Of a DNA stretch of 64,000 nt, positions 61,385 through 64,000 are shown piece after piece; the first letter of the stretch is position 1, and each line of letters starts with the position of its first letter. This DNA comes from Bacteroidota bacterium (GTDB taxonomy: Bacteria; Bacteroidota; Bacteroidia; Palsa-965), in assembly GCA_020402865.1 (NCBI GenBank), contig JADBYT010000015.1:248001-312000 (forward strand), read 5' to 3'. The notes under the pieces were generated by a model. The model was not told the DNA's origin. It did not search any database and saw nothing but the letters and a program-made list of their open reading frames with translations. The position numbers were made by a program, and so were the translations under genes.

Positions 61385-62314
61385 ATGAAAAATGTCCTGT
61401 TTGCTGCACTTGCAGCAGTTTCAGTAGCCGCCGTTTCGTGCACCGAAGGTGGTCCTTTCCCGGGCTTCGAAAAACAAACGCCCTCTACCTACATCAAGTT
61501 TCATAAAAAAGGCGATGGAAAAGACACGGCCGGACAGGGTGGTGTGGCTTTCCTTCAGTTGAAACTGATTACCCCGCTCGATTCGGTGATTCAGGACTTC
61601 AATGCGGCACGCGGCGAGCAGTCGGTACCGATGCGTCTGGAGCCCTCTCGTTTTAAAGGCGATTTTCTGGATATTATTGCACACCTGCACAAAGGCGACA
61701 GTGCCACGTTTTTTGTAAACCTTGATACAATTAAAAAGTATTTCCGTAAAGGCGAGCAGAATGAATTCCCGCTTGAACCGAAATACGATTCGTTGAAATA
61801 CATTGGTTTCCGCGTGAAGGTGGACAGCATTTACACCAAAGCTTATACTGAGAAGAAGATTAAGGAGATGCAGGATAAGCAGCAGAAAATGATTGATGAT
61901 GCGAAGAATGCGGAAGCCGGTAAAATTCAGAGTTACCTTACAAACAACAAACTCACCGACCTTAAGCCCGATGAAAAAGGCATTTATTTTAAAGTAATCA
62001 AGCCCGGTACAGGTAAGCAGGTTGCCGAAGGCATGCAGGTAGCAGCCCGTTACAAAGGTACTTTCACCGACGGCCGTATGTTTGACGGCAACTTTGAAGC
62101 ACCCGAACCGATGCGTTTTACTGCCGGTCAGCAAATGATTCCGGGCTTTACCGATTGCATTCTGCGTATGAAAGACGGCAGCCGCGTGCTGTTCATTCTT
62201 CCTTCGTCTCAAGCTTACGGCGATATGGGTTCGCAGGGAATTCCGCCTTACGAGCCGCTGGTGTTTGAAGTGGAAATCAAAATTGAAAATGCAAAACCGG
62301 CTGCCGGTAAATAA
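61385..62314 (+). CDS. FKBP-type isomerase lipoprotein, tandem copy 3
   Basis: The 309-residue lipoprotein (lipobox AVSCTEGG) has an N-terminal FKBP-like region (VAFLQLKLITPLDSVIQDF, DIIAHLHKGDSATFFVNLD), a charged helix (EKKIKEMQDKQQKMIDDAKN) and a C-terminal catalytic-type FKBP domain (GMQVAARYKGTFTDGRMFDG, QMIPGFTDCILRMKDGSRVLFILPSSQAYGD). It is closely related to the next gene at protein and, over a 57-nt stretch, DNA level. The start at 61385 is the first with a signal sequence; the frame is open from 61283. Confidence 0.88.
   Translation: MKNVLFAALAAVSVAAVSCTEGGPFPGFEKQTPSTYIKFHKKGDGKDTAGQGGVAFLQLKLITPLDSVIQDFNAARGEQSVPMRLEPSRFKGDFLDIIAHLHKGDSATFFVNLDTIKKYFRKGEQNEFPLEPKYDSLKYIGFRVKVDSIYTKAYTEKKIKEMQDKQQKMIDDAKNAEAGKIQSYLTNNKLTDLKPDEKGIYFKVIKPGTGKQVAEGMQVAARYKGTFTDGRMFDGNFEAPEPMRFTAGQQMIPGFTDCILRMKDGSRVLFILPSSQAYGDMGSQGIPPYEPLVFEVEIKIENAKPAAGK
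62123..62179 (+). repeat. 57-nt near-identical repeat, first copy
   Basis: This stretch matches 63111-63167 at 55 of 57 positions. It encodes AGQQMIPGFTDCILRMKDG in both FKBP genes. Silent identity beyond what the protein needs suggests recent duplication or gene conversion. Confidence 0.8.
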
Positions 62315-62333
62315 TTAAGTAAATCACTTTCAC

Positions 62334-63290
62334 ATGAAACGTATTCCGGCTCTGTTTGTAATTGTTACACTTGCGCTGCTTGCGGCTTTGAACTGGTCGT
62401 TTGCCGGTAAAGACAAGGGCAAACAGAGCCGGAAGTTTCTGAAAGGCTACCAGCAGATAGCTCCCGCTACCTGGCTGAAAATGCACAAAGCCGGGCCTAA
62501 AGTCGATTCGGCCGGTGTGGGCGGTGTGGCGTTTATGAAACTCAAACTAATCGACCACCGCGATTCAGTACTGGCCGACTACAATGCGCAACGTGGCGGG
62601 CAGCAGGTGGCTGTGCAGTTTGAAAAACCTCGTTTCAAAGGCGATTTTCTCGATGTGCTCATGCACCTCAACACGGGCGACAGCGCCACGTTTTACATGG
62701 TGCTTGATTCGATCAAGAAATACTTCCGTACTCCGGCCGGCAACGATTTTCCGCTTTCGCCCAAAGATGATTCACTTGAATTTGTGGGCTTCCGGGTAAG
62801 AGTTGACAGTGTGTACACAAAAGCTGCAATGGACCAGAAAATGGCAGTGATGCAGCGCCAGCAAACGGAGCAACAAAAAGCCATGAAGGAAAAAAGCCGC
62901 AATGATGTACTCTGGTATCTTGCGGTTAACGAAATGAGCGATCTGAAGCCCGATACCAAAGGAATTTATTATAAAGAGCTTATTCCCGGCACCGGCGCAC
63001 AGGTTACACCCGGCACAAAAGTATCTGTGTGGTATAAAGGCATGCTTACTAACGGGCTGATTTTTGATACCAATCTGGCCGGCCCCAACCGTATGCCTAT
63101 GGAATTTATTGCCGGTCAGCAAATGATTCCCGGATTTACCGATTGCATTCTGCGTATGAAAGACGGCGGCAAATCGGTATTCATTATTCCACCCGAACTG
63201 GCCTACGGCGATCAGCAAAACGGCGCTATTCCGCCCTACAGTGCGCTGGTGTTTGTAGTGGAACTCAAAATAGTGAGTTCGGGGAAATAA
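62334..63290 (+). CDS. FKBP-type isomerase, tandem copy 4
   Basis: The 318-residue protein repeats the layout of copy 3: N-terminal FKBP-like region (VAFMKLKLIDHRDSVLADY, DVLMHLNTGDSATFYMVLD), a charged helix (RQQTEQQKAMKEKSRND) and a C-terminal FKBP domain (KVSVWYKGMLTNGLIFDTN, QMIPGFTDCILRMKDGGKSVFIIPPELAYGD). Unlike copies 1-3 it has no lipobox cysteine in its signal-like N-terminus (ALFVIVTLALLAALNWSFAG), so it is probably periplasmic or held by that helix. It lies 19 nt after copy 3. Confidence 0.87.
   Translation: MKRIPALFVIVTLALLAALNWSFAGKDKGKQSRKFLKGYQQIAPATWLKMHKAGPKVDSAGVGGVAFMKLKLIDHRDSVLADYNAQRGGQQVAVQFEKPRFKGDFLDVLMHLNTGDSATFYMVLDSIKKYFRTPAGNDFPLSPKDDSLEFVGFRVRVDSVYTKAAMDQKMAVMQRQQTEQQKAMKEKSRNDVLWYLAVNEMSDLKPDTKGIYYKELIPGTGAQVTPGTKVSVWYKGMLTNGLIFDTNLAGPNRMPMEFIAGQQMIPGFTDCILRMKDGGKSVFIIPPELAYGDQQNGAIPPYSALVFVVELKIVSSGK
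63111..63167 (+). repeat. 57-nt near-identical repeat, second copy
   Basis: Second copy of the 57-nt stretch at 62123-62179 (55 of 57 positions identical), in the FKBP domain of tandem copy 4. Confidence 0.8.
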
Positions 63291-63306
63291 ACAGCATCTG
63301 CGCGGC

Positions 63307-64000
63307 ATGAAACAGTCTCTTCAAACCGTGTTGTTTGCTGCGGTGGTTTGTTATGCCGGATTACGTTTTGCCGTGCCTGCAGAAAAAACGGTGCCTGCTT
63401 TTCTCGAAGGTTATTCACCGCTTAGCCCAAACACATGGCTGCGTGTAATTCGCCCCGGCGAAACAGCCGACAGCATTCCGGCTGGCAGCATGGTGTTTGC
63501 AAAACTCCGCGTGGCGGCTCCTAACGGTAAAACCATTGTGGATTATTCCGCCGCAAATCACAATGCCCCGATGCCGCTGAAATTTAACTTTGCCCGTTTT
63601 GCCGGTGATTATGCCGACGTAATGAAACAGCTGCACAGCGGCGACAGTGCCTGCTTTTTCATCTGTACAGATACACTCAAAAAATACAGCCTGAACCGGC
63701 ATCTTATTGATCCGGTACCGCTGGCGGCGGAATTTGATACGTTGCCCTACATTGGCTTTTACATCCGCATCGACAGTGTGTACACTCCCGCCCGCATGGA
63801 ACAGATGCGCAGGGAAAAAGCGCAGCGTAACGATCCTGCGGCCCTACGTGCCAAAGCCCTTGCCGATATTCAGACCTATCTCACCGACAATAATCTTTCT
63901 GACCTGCAGCCTGACCGTAACGGTATTTACTACAAGGAACTTATTCCCGGCAAAGGATTGCGCGTAATGCCCGGCATGAAAGTTTCGGTGATGTACAAAG
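63307..64000 (+). CDS. FKBP-type isomerase, tandem copy 5 (cut by window end)
   Basis: The frame opens with ATG at 63307 and runs to the window edge (231 codons visible). It begins KQSLQTVLFAAVVCYAGLRFAVPAE, a signal sequence, followed by the N-terminal FKBP-like region with MVFAKLRVAAPNGKTIVDY, VMKQLHSGDSACFFICTD and YIGFYIRIDSVYTPARM. A charged helix and the beginning of the C-terminal FKBP domain follow (GIYYKELIPGKGLRV, MKVSVMYK). It is the same architecture as copies 3 and 4. The catalytic half lies outside the window. Confidence 0.88.
   Translation, partial: MKQSLQTVLFAAVVCYAGLRFAVPAEKTVPAFLEGYSPLSPNTWLRVIRPGETADSIPAGSMVFAKLRVAAPNGKTIVDYSAANHNAPMPLKFNFARFAGDYADVMKQLHSGDSACFFICTDTLKKYSLNRHLIDPVPLAAEFDTLPYIGFYIRIDSVYTPARMEQMRREKAQRNDPAALRAKALADIQTYLTDNNLSDLQPDRNGIYYKELIPGKGLRVMPGMKVSVMYK

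Noticed and set aside
1-64000. tRNA, rRNA, riboswitch or prophage region
   Set aside because: Intergenic gaps are short (the longest is under 300 nt) and none shows a cloverleaf, rRNA stretch or riboswitch core. Apart from the ORF6N gene and the MITE, no phage or integrase gene is present.

Overview
The window is a 64 kb stretch of a Bacteroidota chromosome. The evidence is: type IX secretion (T9SS) sorting domains of both type A and type B, a PorP/SprF protein, a GldI-like isomerase, the short Bacteroidota-type arginine decarboxylase, CtlX, and many -7 boxes of the Bacteroidota form TAnnTTTG instead of a sigma70 -10. No rRNA, tRNA, CRISPR array or complete insertion sequence was found. Genus-level placement is not possible from the sequence alone.

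Layout. (1) 1-6.9 kb: two tandem TerD-family genes (one cut by the window edge), then a plus-strand run of housekeeping genes: ridA, asparagine synthetase, a methyltransferase, a ZIP metal transporter, a THUMP RNA methyltransferase and pfkA. (2) 6.9-7.7 kb: an ORF6N-domain gene broken by a 161-bp MITE-like element with perfect 19-bp ends and a TTA target duplication. (3) 8-23 kb: a surface-polysaccharide locus. It holds a WbpP-type epimerase, a YfhO membrane protein, a four-gene LegB / LegC / PtmE-like / NeuD-like set for a 2,4-diamino-6-deoxy sugar nucleotide, two glycosyltransferases and a Wzx-type flippase, with T9SS cargo genes interleaved. The 13.9-16.8 kb part is visibly AT-rich.

(4) 23-30 kb: a propeller-repeat T9SS cargo protein, a large M1 peptidase whose C-terminal part looks like an outer-membrane barrel, an AT-rich orphan membrane protein, a lipoprotein and a small membrane protein. 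(5) 30-35 kb: arginine genes (speA, an arginase/agmatinase-family enzyme, argS). (6) 34.7-46 kb: envelope and core functions: a CPBP protein, tsaD, tamB, a small barrel protein, yidC and an M13 peptidase. (7) 46-53 kb: ctlX, a small T9SS cargo protein, a VanX-like dipeptidase, a zeta-toxin-like kinase with a tiny overlapping partner, a PorP plus CHU_C pair, a histone-deacetylase-family enzyme and a LolA-like protein. (8) 53-58.9 kb: ftsK, two unknown genes, a Fic protein and ndk. (9) 59-64 kb: nrnA followed by five consecutive FKBP-type isomerase genes, the last cut by the window end.

The unifying theme is the cell envelope: sugar-nucleotide synthesis and export, T9SS cargo, outer-membrane assembly (TamB, LolA, YidC) and periplasmic folding (FKBP array). 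The strongest points for follow-up are the precisely reconstructable MITE insertion, the shortened Leg-type sugar pathway, the FKBP tandem array, the zeta-like toxin pair, and a recurring promoter layout in which the -7 box lies only 4-5 nt before the start codon, implying leaderless mRNAs.
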